24,371 nt of DNA from Clostridiales bacterium UBA1742. Lineage in GTDB: Bacteria; Bacillota; Clostridia; TANB77; CAG-508. The first letter of the stretch is position 1; each line of letters starts with the position of its first letter. The position numbers and the translations under genes are program-made. Below, in pieces: positions 1-8,247 of the stretch. The stretch covers positions 1 through 24,371 of the forward strand of contig DCHW01000019.1 of the NCBI GenBank assembly GCA_002314935.1. The letters run 5' to 3'. The notes beneath the pieces were generated by a model that saw only the letters and a program-made list of their open reading frames with translations, did no database searches and had not been told where the DNA came from.

Positions 1-1
1 C

Positions 2-607
2 TTGTTTATTTGCTACACCAGCATAGTTAAAAGCTTTTCTATGCGTACTAGTAGCAAACTAAATTAATTTAACATTTCTTTTAATTCTATTTTTAATTTC
101 TTTAACTAAATTTAAAATTCTATTTAAATAACTTTTATCTTTATAATAATTATAAAGTATTTGTAACTAAGGTTTTACAGATAAATTGTCTAAATCACAA
201 TAAACTAAATATTTAACAAATCCTGTCAACCTGGTTTTCTTTTTAATTAATTTAAACTATTTTAAATCACCTTTATGTTTATTCTTTATGTCTTTCTTAT
301 AATAAATAATTTTCATACCTGTTTGTACACTTAAATCAAGGTTTTTAATTCTTTGCTACAACGTATTATTATAATATTTAATTATGTCTTGAAACAAAGT
401 TTGTGTCTACCAAGCATTTAACTGTTATATTTTAAATTGTTTGTAGTTTACCTGAAAATTTTTGTCTGTATAAAGCTGCTATAAATGATTAAAGCAAAAC
501 TAAGACATTTTATTCTTTAATTGTTTTATTTCATTGTCAACCTAAATAAGTTTCTAAAACTTACTCTAATTTAAATATTTACTTGTAAACCTTTGCGACT
601 TTAACAT
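2..607 (-). pseudogene. TAG-recoded gene running off the left edge, broken by TAA; faintly TnpB-like
   Basis: Read on the minus strand from ATG at 605-607 with TAG as Gln, one frame continues to the window edge with ten in-frame TAGs and a single TAA at 425-427. The first part (60 residues) is Lys/Gln-rich and helical-looking. The second part contains GMKIIYYKKDIKNKHKGDLK followed by a basic stretch ending in ATSTHRKAFNYAGVANKQ. The KKGDLK-then-Lys/Thr pattern reminds me of the N-terminal half of IS605 OrfB/TnpB-type proteins. That is memory of the family rather than a search, and the catalytic half would lie outside the window. No strong ribosome binding site precedes the ATG. The TAA could be a real stop between two genes, a CAA or TAG turned into TAA, or a sequence error. 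The second part has no ATG until 314-316, which favours one broken gene. Confidence 0.45.
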
Positions 608-832
608 ATTTTTAGATCTTTTAACTTCTTTTATATATCGTTATTTACTAAATTTTTAATTACTTTTATCAAATTTTTTATGTTAATATTTAAAAATATT
701 TAGTTTTTATTTATTTTAAATAATAAATTTTAATAATTTTAATCCATTTTTGCATTATATAAAATTTTATTTAAATTATTTAAAAGAAAATTATAAAGAT
801 TACAAAAAATATAGAATTGGAGTAGAAAATAA

Positions 833-1819
833 ATGAATGAAAATAAGTATTTGATTACAGGCGGTCTTGGATTTATTGGATTTAATTTTATCCAATATTT
901 AGTCGAAGATATTAAAATTAATCCAAATAATATTGTCTGTCTTGATTGTATTACATATGCTGCAAAATATATGTTAGACAAAAAAATAAATTATTTAAAT
1001 AAATATAATATTTATTTTTATACATATGATTTTGTAAAAGATATTGGTGTAATTGAAAATCTTATAAAAAAAGATAATATTACACATATTATTCATTTTG
1101 GTGCAGAAAGTCATGTTGATAATAGCTTAAATAATCCTAATCTTTTTACAGAAGTAAATGTAATTGGAACGCAGAATTTATTAAATTTAGCTAAAAAATA
1201 TAATTTAAGATTTCATCAAATAGGTACAGATGAAGTATATGGAAGTGTAGATCCAGAAAAAGATATTGTTGATGAAACATTTAAATTAAATCCATCTTCG
1301 CCATACTCAGCATCAAAAACTGCAGCTGATTTAATGTGTGTTGCTTATTATAAATCTTTTGGAACTAAAGTAACAGTTAGCAGATGTTCAAATAATTTTG
1401 GTCCTTGGCAACATCCAGAAAAAATGTTACCGAAAATGATTACTAATGTATTACAAGAAAAAAAGATTCCGGTTTATGGTAATGGTATGCAAAGAAGATT
1501 TTGGATTTATGTTAAAGAACATAATGAAGCAGTTTGGAAAATTTTAAATAATGGAAAATATGGAGAAATTTATAATATTGCTCCAGAAACAAATAATTTA
1601 ATTACAAATATAGAATTAATTAATAGAACATTAAATATTCTTGGAAAGAATCCGGCTGACTATATTGAATATGTAAAAGATAGACCTGGACATGATTTAT
1701 GTTATTATTTAATTGGAACTAAAATATTTAATGATTGTGGACATAAATATTCTGTTGGAAAGTTTAATGAACAATTAAAAGAAACTATTGAATGGTATAA
1801 AATTTATTTAAAAAATTAA
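833..1819 (+). CDS. rmlB: dTDP-glucose 4,6-dehydratase (RmlB-like)
   Basis: An extended short-chain dehydrogenase of 328 residues, close to the usual RmlB length, expected to convert dTDP-glucose to dTDP-4-keto-6-deoxyglucose with bound NAD. Residues 9-16 (TGGLGFIG) form the nucleotide-binding glycine motif. HFGAESHVDNS at 88-98 is the typical family block. T132-D133-E134 matches the RmlB catalytic TDE triad, and Y158-S-A-S-K162 is the YxxxK pair. RCSNNFGPWQHPEKMLPKMI and the following block match the substrate-binding region, though the usual RDW reads RFW at 222-224. The ATG follows GGAG at 819-822. With rmlA downstream this implies phage-directed dTDP-sugar synthesis, perhaps for glycosylating virion or host surface structures. 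That role is inferred, and no glycosyltransferase is visible here. Confidence 0.93.
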   Translation: MNENKYLITGGLGFIGFNFIQYLVEDIKINPNNIVCLDCITYAAKYMLDKKINYLNKYNIYFYTYDFVKDIGVIENLIKKDNITHIIHFGAESHVDNSLNNPNLFTEVNVIGTQNLLNLAKKYNLRFHQIGTDEVYGSVDPEKDIVDETFKLNPSSPYSASKTAADLMCVAYYKSFGTKVTVSRCSNNFGPWQHPEKMLPKMITNVLQEKKIPVYGNGMQRRFWIYVKEHNEAVWKILNNGKYGEIYNIAPETNNLITNIELINRTLNILGKNPADYIEYVKDRPGHDLCYYLIGTKIFNDCGHKYSVGKFNEQLKETIEWYKIYLKN

Positions 1820-1877
1820 GAAAAATAAATATGAATAATAATTTATTATTTTTATTTATCAGAAACAAATTAATTTA

Positions 1878-1885
1878 TATAAATA
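1878..1885 (+). promoter_or_regulatory. possible T4-type late promoter (TATAAATA)
   Basis: TATAAATA lies 26 bases before the ATG of the ligase-like gene, a spacing compatible with a T4-type late start. The DNA is so AT-rich that a chance match is quite possible. Confidence 0.25.
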
Positions 1886-1911
1886 TATCTTATTAGTTAA
1901 AAGAGTGAAAA

Positions 1912-2623
1912 ATGAAAATGGAAAAATATATAAAATATCCTAGAACATTTCATCTACCATTTAGTGAGTGTCTTACTGAAGATGATAAAAGACTTGAATC
2001 TGATGAACAGTTCAAATTGATGGATAATGTATATGTTACTGAGAAAAGAGATGGAGAAAATACTACAGTTTATTCTGATGGTTATATTCATGCTAGGTCT
2101 GTTGATGGAAATAAAGATCCTTGGCAGACTTGGTTAAAATCTTATATTCAGACTTGGTATATGGACATTCCAGCTGGATGGAGGATTTGTGGAGAAAATC
2201 TGTATGCTGCTCATTCTATTAAGTACACTTTTGAAGATGAAAGTTATTTTTTTTCAAGTTTTTGGAATTTATAATGAAAGGAATGAAAGACTTTCTTATC
2301 AGGAAATGTTGGATTGGTGTATTATGCTTGGAATCAGATTTGTTCCTGTTTTTTACATGGGTGAGTATGATAAAGAGAAAATCATGAAAAGGTTTATAGA
2401 TTTGAAAGAATATAATCTTAATAGTTTTGGAAATGAAACAGAAGGATTTGTTGTTTCAAATGCTGCTTCTTTCAAATATGAAGATTTTAGCAAGAATGTT
2501 GGAAAATTCGTTAGAGCAAATCATGTTCAAACAGACACACATTGGACTGAAAATTGGAAACCAAATAAAGTAAATTTGAAGATGTCTATACCTGGTACAA
2601 TAAATGAATGTAAATTTTTGTAA
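1912..2623 (+). CDS. RNA ligase-like nucleotidyltransferase, split by a +1 frameshift
   Basis: Two overlapping frames (1912-2274 and about 2255-2623) make one ligase-type protein if one T is removed from the run of eight at 2247-2254. In the first frame, EKRDGEN gives motif I (KxDG), with K45 the expected adenylated lysine, and ICGENLYAAHSIKY is like motif III. The second frame supplies GIYNERNERLSY, then ETEGFVVSN (motif IV-like) and KFVRANHV (motif V-like). The opening KYPRTFHLPFSE followed by a DD is typical of phage proteins of the RNA_ligase domain family. Such enzymes seal nicked RNA, often tRNA cut by host defences. The homopolymer suggests a sequencing or assembly error first, a real mutation second and programmed shifting third. 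It sits between rmlB and rmlA and looks like an insertion there. Confidence 0.75.
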
Positions 2624-2659
2624 AAGATTTTGAAGAATCTAATAAATATAAAGCTAAAA

Positions 2660-2712
2660 ATTTGGGAAAGTTTAATTAACAATTAAAAGAAAACATTGAA
2701 TGGTATAAAAAA
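2660..2712 (+). pseudogene. remnant resembling the 3' end of rmlB
   Basis: This stretch closely matches the end of rmlB around 1755-1803. Both share AAAGTTTAAT, AACAATTAAAAGAAA and ATTGAATGGTATAAAA, with only a few differences. In translation it reads LGKFN, then TAA (2677-2679), then QLKENIEWYKK, against VGKFNEQLKETIEWYK in rmlB, so a Glu codon has become a stop. The frame runs straight into the ATG of the next small ORF. It is probably a duplication scar left when the ligase-like gene entered between rmlB and rmlA. Confidence 0.6.
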
Positions 2713-2910
2713 ATGTTTAATTATTTAAAAAATTTATTTTTATTTAGAAAATATAAATGTAAAGATTGTAAATTTTTTGTAAATGTACAGACTGATATTT
2801 ATTGTAGGGAAGAAAATTATGGATTTTGTAATAAAATTAAAAATTATTATGAACCAAGATGTAAAAATAGAAAAAGATGTTTAAAATTTAAGGAGAATAA
2901 ATATGAATAA
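2713..2910 (+). CDS. small Cys-rich basic protein
   Basis: A 65-residue ORF with six cysteines, opening with a hydrophobic and basic stretch. CKDCKFF near residues 16-22 is a CxxC knuckle. Further cysteines occur in YCREENYGFC, RCKNRKRC and nearby, so it could bind zinc. No family is recognised. It has no good ribosome binding site of its own, and its reading frame continues from the rmlB-like remnant upstream, so it may be a hybrid ORF. Its last eight bases overlap the start of rmlA, whose ribosome binding site lies inside it. That overlap supports translational coupling. Expression is uncertain. Confidence 0.5.
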   Translation: MFNYLKNLFLFRKYKCKDCKFFVNVQTDIYCREENYGFCNKIKNYYEPRCKNRKRCLKFKENKYE

Positions 2911-3646
2911 TAATAATCTAAAGGGTGTATTATTATGCGGTGGAAAAGGCTCAAGACTGTACCCACTTACAAAAGTAATTAATAAACATTTAGTTCCAGT
3001 TGGGAATAAACCAATGGTATATTATGGACTTGAAAAGATGACAGAAGCAGGAATTAAAGAAGTGTTGATTGTATCTGGTGTTGAACAATGTGGGACTTTA
3101 ATTGAACAATGTGGAGATGGTAAAGATTGGGGATTAAATCTTACATATAAAGTTCAAACTGAAGCTGGGGGAATTGCACAAGCACTTTCTTTAGCTGAGA
3201 ATTTTGCTGGAGACAGTAAGCTGTTTGTAATACTTGGTGATAATATTTTTAATATGCCAACTAAAGATTTAACAAATAATTTTAGTACTGGTGCGAAAGT
3301 ATTTCTTAAAGAAGTAAGTGACCCAGAACGATTTGGTGTAGCAGAAGTAGTAAAAAAGATGTCTATGTATGGAAATCAAGTACAAGTATTATCAATTGAA
3401 GAAAAACCAAAAACACCAAAATCTAATCTTGCAGTTACTGGTTTATATATGTATGATAATACAGTATTTGATAAGATTAGAACATTAAAAGCGTCTGCTA
3501 GAGGTGAATTAGAAGTTACTGATTTAAATAATTTATATTTAAAAGAAAATTCTTTAATTGCAGAAATTATGCCTGAAAATTGTTGGTGGACTGACGCTGG
3601 AACATTTGAAAGCTTAGCAGTTGCAAATAAATTAGTTAATAAGTAA
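2903..3646 (+). CDS. rmlA: glucose-1-phosphate thymidylyltransferase (RmlA-like)
   Basis: A nucleotidyltransferase of 247 residues that should join dTTP and glucose-1-phosphate to give dTDP-glucose, the substrate of RmlB. LLCGGKGSRLYPLT at 10-23 is the sugar-nucleotide signature loop, followed by K28 and PVGNKPM. QTEAGGIAQAL (85-95) and LGDNIF (111-116) match the nucleotide- and metal-binding blocks. IEEKPKTPKSNLAVTGLY and WWTDAGTFESL are further family blocks. It is shorter than the roughly 290-residue bacterial RmlA, lacking C-terminal sequence, as in the shorter members of the family. The start follows AAGGAG inside the upstream small ORF. Separation from rmlB by the ligase-like gene appears secondary. 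Confidence 0.92.
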   Translation: MNNNNLKGVLLCGGKGSRLYPLTKVINKHLVPVGNKPMVYYGLEKMTEAGIKEVLIVSGVEQCGTLIEQCGDGKDWGLNLTYKVQTEAGGIAQALSLAENFAGDSKLFVILGDNIFNMPTKDLTNNFSTGAKVFLKEVSDPERFGVAEVVKKMSMYGNQVQVLSIEEKPKTPKSNLAVTGLYMYDNTVFDKIRTLKASARGELEVTDLNNLYLKENSLIAEIMPENCWWTDAGTFESLAVANKLVNK

Positions 3647-3663
3647 TTAGAACCTATTAGAAC

Positions 3664-3698
3664 CTTATTTTTTCCTTTCTTTTGTTATATTAAAATAA
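3664..3698 (+). promoter_or_regulatory. phage promoter, core TGTTATATTAAAATAA
   Basis: The -35-like CTTATT (3664-3669) is followed after 16 bp by TATATT (3686-3691) with an upstream TG, an extended -10. It precedes the gene at 3720. The repeats CCTTTCTT (3674-3681) and AAGAAAGG (3703-3710) flank the core and could fold. Confidence 0.75.
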
Positions 3699-3719
3699 TA
3701 ATAAGAAAGGATTTTTTTT

Positions 3720-4475
3720 ATGTCTATAAACGCAAAAGCAGCTTTTAATATAATTAATAGATATAATTTTATAATTAATTATATTTTCTTTTTAAATGCA
3801 GCTTATAAAGATTTAATAAAAAAGAATTATTTAGGAAAAGCTTTTTTTGATAAATTAACAGAATTTTTAAATAATACATTATTCATAAATTTATGCAGAC
3901 AACCAGCTCCAAAATTTAATGTACAATTTTTAAATGCAGATATAATTCCATTATTATTTCAAAATAGAATTATATCTGCATTTTCAAAAAAAGATTTTAA
4001 TTCTATTATACATGAATTTGAAAATTCTCAAAATATTAACTTAAAATTTTTAGAAGGTTTTTATAATATTTTAGTTAATTCTTTTTATAATACTAAATTA
4101 AAATATAATATATTTTCTATTTTTAAATCAAAAGATAAAATAGAGAATTATTATTATTTATTATTAGGAAATATTATGCTTGAAAAAGAACTTTCTGGTA
4201 AATTTAAGTATGATTTTTATTATATTTTTAATCATTATAAAAATTTGCAATATACACCAATTGGAAATTATTTTATTTTTGTTAAATTTTCTGTAAGTAA
4301 TTTTTCTGTAAATCATGATAATTTATCAAATTTATTAAGACAACTTAATAATAATACTTATATAAATAGAGATAAAAAAATTAAATTGCATAATGTAAAA
4401 TATTTTGCAACAGAAGCAGATATAGATAATACATTTGAACTGGTGCAAGATAATATTTTAGGAAATTTACTTTAA
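3720..4475 (+). CDS. unknown phage protein
   Basis: A 251-residue protein with no family I recognise. It is rich in Asn, Phe, Tyr, Ile and Lys, with many predicted helices. A hydrophobic and aromatic stretch near the N terminus (FIINYIFFLNAAY) might be a buried helix rather than a membrane segment, because it is short and broken by Asn. There is no signal peptide, cysteine cluster or catalytic motif. The ATG sits 8 bases after AAAGGA and behind a clear phage promoter. It is the first gene of a block that continues with the sigma-like factor and the helicase, each with separate signals, so a nucleic-acid role is possible only by association. Confidence 0.8.
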   Translation: MSINAKAAFNIINRYNFIINYIFFLNAAYKDLIKKNYLGKAFFDKLTEFLNNTLFINLCRQPAPKFNVQFLNADIIPLLFQNRIISAFSKKDFNSIIHEFENSQNINLKFLEGFYNILVNSFYNTKLKYNIFSIFKSKDKIENYYYLLLGNIMLEKELSGKFKYDFYYIFNHYKNLQYTPIGNYFIFVKFSVSNFSVNHDNLSNLLRQLNNNTYINRDKKIKLHNVKYFATEADIDNTFELVQDNILGNLL

Positions 4476-4505
4476 AAATTATAAATTATAGTTATATTAT
4501 AATAT
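4470..4505 (+). promoter_or_regulatory. phage promoter variant before the sigma-like gene
   Basis: CTTTAA (4470-4475) is followed 17 bp later by TATATT (4493-4498). The bases before the -10 are AGT instead of the usual TGT, so this is a weaker match to the same promoter class. Confidence 0.55.
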
Positions 4506-4539
4506 GGAATATTTTAATTAAAAAAAGGAGTTATTTTGT

Positions 4540-5373
4540 ATGAGTAGAAAAAAGAAAGTTATTGAAGAAACATTAACAATGCAAGAAGTAACACCAGAAG
4601 TTAATTTAGAAAATAATTCTGAATATGTAAATAGGGATATAGGAAAAAGCGTTGAACAATTAATTTTAGAAAATATAAATTTTGCATACTCAGTTGTTCA
4701 TAAAGAATACGCAAAATTTCCAACACAGATAAAGGAAGATTTATTATCTGCTGCAAAAGAAGGTTTAGTATACGCTGCATCTAAATATAATAATAAGCAA
4801 AATAATAATAATTTTATTTCATATGCTGTGAATTGGATTAGATATTATATTCAAGAAGAATTAAGAAAAACATCACCAATTAAATTAAATCAAAATTTTG
4901 TAACTAAACGAAATAAAATTTTAAATTTTATTTCAGAATATAAAAAAGAATATGACGGAGTTGAACCAGATGCTTTTATAATTGCACGTGCAACAGGTTA
5001 TTCTGAAAAAGTTGTTAATAATGTATTGAATATTAATTGTGGAGATAATTATAGTTTTATTTCTTTTAATGCAATAATGAATAATAACTCATCCAAACTT
5101 GACGATGATGGAACACAATTAGAAAATAAATTAGTAAATGAGTATCTTGAAGAATCTTGTGTTGACCAAGGAATGCTTTCTGTAGAAGTTAATGATTTAC
5201 TCAATATGCTTAAAAAGAATGTTTCAAAATTAGATTATGATATATTTATTGATAAATATTTAAATGATTTATCTATTTCAGATATTGCAAAAAAATATAA
5301 ATTACCTTTTCCAGCATCTGCAAAATATAGATTAAAATGTGTAGAAAAAGTTTGTAAAGATTTAGTAGGATAA
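4540..5373 (+). CDS. sigma-70-family-like transcription factor
   Basis: A 277-residue protein with a sigma-like layout. Residues 38-112 resemble region 2: LILENINFAYSVVHKEYAKF, then DLLSAAKEGLVYAASKYN in place of the usual DLIQEGxxGLxxAxxKFD, then FISYAVNWIRYYIQEELRK in place of FSTYAxWWIRQAI. SPIKLNQNFVTKRNKI that follows fits region 3. The last 58 residues, including KLDYDIFIDKYLNDLSISDIAKKY, look like a region 4 helix-turn-helix. The Lys-rich N-terminal 35 residues look disordered. It probably directs host RNA polymerase to phage promoters, like T4 gp55, although gp55 lacks a normal region 4. The ATG follows AAGGAG with 9-base spacing. Which promoter class it reads is not known from sequence. 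Confidence 0.78.
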   Translation: MSRKKKVIEETLTMQEVTPEVNLENNSEYVNRDIGKSVEQLILENINFAYSVVHKEYAKFPTQIKEDLLSAAKEGLVYAASKYNNKQNNNNFISYAVNWIRYYIQEELRKTSPIKLNQNFVTKRNKILNFISEYKKEYDGVEPDAFIIARATGYSEKVVNNVLNINCGDNYSFISFNAIMNNNSSKLDDDGTQLENKLVNEYLEESCVDQGMLSVEVNDLLNMLKKNVSKLDYDIFIDKYLNDLSISDIAKKYKLPFPASAKYRLKCVEKVCKDLVG

Positions 5374-5401
5374 AATAATATACTTATGTTAACATTTTTA
5401 A

Positions 5402-7096
5402 AAGGTACTCGGAAATAGAGGAAAAATTTTATATGATGAAAATTCTAGATTAGAATTTGATATATTAAGAGAGTCATTTAAAGTTGAAAATAAAGCTGCA
5501 AGATTTGCAAGACAATTTTCATATGCAGTTTCTCAGTGGAGTTATCCAATTGCTCCACTGGGAGCTTATCAAATTGGATTAACAGATGATTTTATTAATC
5601 GTTGTAATGAAAAAAATATTGCATACTCAGTAGATCAAAATTTAAATAATTTTATACATCCAGCATTATTTATATCTGAAGTTCAAGAATGTCCAAATCC
5701 ATTGTTTAAATATAGAGATTACCAAAAATTAATGGTAGAGTCAATGTGTAAAGCTGGTAGAGGTATTATTCTAAGTCCAACTAGGTCCGGAAAATCATTA
5801 ATATTATCTGGATTATTTCATAATGTTTTTTTAAATTCAAGTAAAAATAAAATTAAAAATATTTTATTAATTGTTCCTAATTTACAATTAGTACAACAAA
5901 TGAAATCTGACATTACTGATTATTATTCTAAATATAACCGTATTTATAATATTACATTTAAAGATAGTAATAATAAAGTATCTCTTGATGATAATGAAGA
6001 AATTGAAATTAATAATGAAAAAATTTTTCCAAGAGAATTAAAAAAAGGAATGGTACTTTTTGGAAAAGAAATTAAGTCAATTAAAATAGATGAAACTTTA
6101 ATAGAAAAATCACCTTGGAATGTTATTGAATTTTCTGCAGCGGAAGATAAAAAATTAAAAGGAAACCCATGGGAATTTCCAAATGAAAATAAAATTATAA
6201 TAACAAATTCACAATGGTTATTATTACATGGTAATTTATTACCGCATATTGACATGGTTGTTTGTGATGAAGTACACCAATCAAAATCAGGAAATGCAAT
6301 TACTAAATTAATTCAAAGCATTGATATTCCATATAAATTTGGATGTACTGGAACATTACCAGAAGATGAAAAAGATAAATGGGCAGTAGCAGGAACTTTT
6401 GGTCCTATTTTAAGAAAATTAACTGTTACTGAATTACAAGAAAAACATGTTTTAACTTCTATTAAATTACAACCAATAGAATTTTTTCATGTTAAAAAAG
6501 AAAATTTTAGAGAATCACAATATGATGAAAATGGAAATCAAGTAAAAGATCCATTTGAAATAGCACAAAAAGAATATCAAAATGAATCAATGTATTTAGG
6601 AATATACAAACCATGTAATAAAAAAATTGTAGCCTTAGCAGAATCATTAGTAAAAAAATATGTAGATTGGAATGTATTAATTTTATTTGATTATATTTCA
6701 CAAGGAGAGTCTTTATATAATTTATGTAATACAGAAAAAAAATATTTTATTGACGGGTCAGTTAAAGTAAAGGATAGACAAAATATTGTTAATACTGCTG
6801 ATAATTCTACTGGAAATATTATTATTGGTAATACAAAGTGTATAGGTACAGGTTTAACATTAAAAAATATTCATTGTATTATATTATGTATTGTTGGACA
6901 ATCTGCAACAAAAACAATTCAAGCTGTTGGTAGAGGAATGGCAACTAATAATAAGTCTACATTAATGTTATTTGATATTTTTAATAATTATAAATATTCT
7001 CAAAAACATTTTAAAGAACGAACAGAAAAGTATCAAGAATATTATAATCTTAAATTTGGTAAAGATTATCAAATAAAAAAATTAATTATTGAATAA
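5402..7096 (+). CDS. uvsW: UvsW-like superfamily 2 DNA helicase, start unresolved
   Basis: A DEAD/DEAH-like helicase related to T4 UvsW, which unwinds branched DNA in recombination-dependent replication. Counted from TTG at 5702: Walker A SPTRSGKS at 25-32, motif Ia LLIVPNLQLVQQM at 55-67, DEVH at 189-192, then GCTGTLP (motif III-like) and IIGNTKCIGTGLTLKNI. QAVGRGMA stands where motif VI is usually QxxGRxxR, so the second Arg is missing. The frame is open back to 5402, and the extra 100 codons resemble the UvsW N-terminal domain, so 5702 is too short. No ATG or GTG lies in frame. ATT at 5426 follows GAGG, and ATG at 5386 would need a one-base shift. About 70 residues are inserted between Ia and II. 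Confidence 0.85.
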   Translation, partial: KVLGNRGKILYDENSRLEFDILRESFKVENKAARFARQFSYAVSQWSYPIAPLGAYQIGLTDDFINRCNEKNIAYSVDQNLNNFIHPALFISEVQECPNPLFKYRDYQKLMVESMCKAGRGIILSPTRSGKSLILSGLFHNVFLNSSKNKIKNILLIVPNLQLVQQMKSDITDYYSKYNRIYNITFKDSNNKVSLDDNEEIEINNEKIFPRELKKGMVLFGKEIKSIKIDETLIEKSPWNVIEFSAAEDKKLKGNPWEFPNENKIIITNSQWLLLHGNLLPHIDMVVCDEVHQSKSGNAITKLIQSIDIPYKFGCTGTLPEDEKDKWAVAGTFGPILRKLTVTELQEKHVLTSIKLQPIEFFHVKKENFRESQYDENGNQVKDPFEIAQKEYQNESMYLGIYKPCNKKIVALAESLVKKYVDWNVLILFDYISQGESLYNLCNTEKKYFIDGSVKVKDRQNIVNTADNSTGNIIIGNTKCIGTGLTLKNIHCIILCIVGQSATKTIQAVGRGMATNNKSTLMLFDIFNNYKYSQKHFKERTEKYQEYYNLKFGKDYQIKKLIIE

Positions 7097-7101
7097 AAAA
7101 G

Positions 7102-7124
7102 GCTGGAATTTTTTAAATTCCAGC
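7102..7124. terminator. bidirectional terminator
   Basis: GCTGGAATTT and AAATTCCAGC form a perfect 10-bp stem with a TTT loop. It is flanked by a T-rich run on the plus side and an A run that serves as a T tract on the minus side. It lies between the convergent helicase and the recoded zinc-ribbon gene. Confidence 0.85.
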
Positions 7125-7137
7125 TTTATAATTTTTA

Positions 7138-8187
7138 TTAATAATTATTATTTGTAATTCTTAAGCCACATCGTGGACATTCAAGTATTTTTTTACCAGA
7201 CTTTAATATTGTTTCTTTAGGCTGTACATATTCTTTACAAATAATACATAATTCTTTTTTAATCTATTGCTATGTTTCATCTACTGATTTTGGTTTTATA
7301 TATGGTTTTACCTATGTAGTATAGTCAGTAGAAAATTCTAAATCATTCTATGTATCTTCATTATATAATTTATTAGATTTTCTTTGTGTAAGACAACGTT
7401 TTTTAGCAGTCTATTTTGTTAATTGCGTAATAGACGGTTGGTATACAATATTAGAAAATGTATGTTTTATCTTTTTCTAATTTCTATTTAATCCAAGAGG
7501 ACGTTTAACTCCAGGCATCGGTTTTATTACATCTTTACTTATAGGCTGTTGTATATTTGTTTGTGTCTTAATTTTATTTAATATGTCAGCGTCTTTTTCT
7601 AATTCAATATTCTCTTGTGGTACTAAATCTTGATTAGATAATTCAGATCTTTCTTTATTAAATTTTATTCTATTTGCAATAGATAATGCTTTTAAACCTC
7701 TTCTATATGGTCTTGGCGTTACCTATTTAACAACATTAGGCACAGTATTAAAACATTGTGTGTCATGTATGTTTAATTCCTATGACTAATTAATTGGTTC
7801 TGTAAAGTCAGTATTTTCTTCAGTATCATTTTTAATCGATTTAATCCAATTTCCAATTTCAGTAAATACCTAGCTGTCAGTTAATTCTTCATCTGGAAAC
7901 TAATTATCAAATGCATTATTACTTATATTCTATGCTTCATCATAAAAACCATTCGCAATTTCATCTAAAATATATTGCTATGTATTTTGTAATGTCTAAA
8001 TTAATTCAGGAATATTTTTTAAATCATTTAATGTATGCCAAACATATTTAACACCAAATGTTGGCATTATATCAAAAATAAACTAAAGACCATAATCACT
8101 AAATGAAAATGCTGCTGGAAATTTATTATCAATATATAACTAATTTTCTAGAATTATTTTTTTAAAAATTTTATTAAAATATTTCAT
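7138..8187 (-). CDS. TAG-recoded protein with C-terminal zinc ribbon, function unknown
   Basis: Under the standard code nothing is visible here. With TAG read as Gln, one minus-strand frame runs from ATG (8185-8187) to TAA (7138-7140) for 349 residues with 16 in-frame TAGs and no TAA or TGA. The N terminus (MKYFNKIFKKIILENQLYID) and the region to about residue 75 look folded, and the middle is polar, rich in Gln, Asn, Glu and Lys. Near residues 245-300 it is basic. The C terminus carries CIICKEY and, about 20 residues on, ECPRCGLRI: two CxxC pairs, hence a probable zinc ribbon. No family is recognised. Its TAG density resembles the head genes, so it may be late-expressed. AAGG sits 10 bases before the ATG. 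The bidirectional terminator lies just past its stop. Confidence 0.85.
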
Positions 8188-8247
8188 TTATAAATAACCT
8201 TGTATAAATCATTTATTATTATTTATTAAAAATATATAAAATAAAAA

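Noticed and set aside
5433..5468. ATG near 5433 as start of the helicase
   Set aside because: It is out of frame with the helicase and soon reaches TAA.
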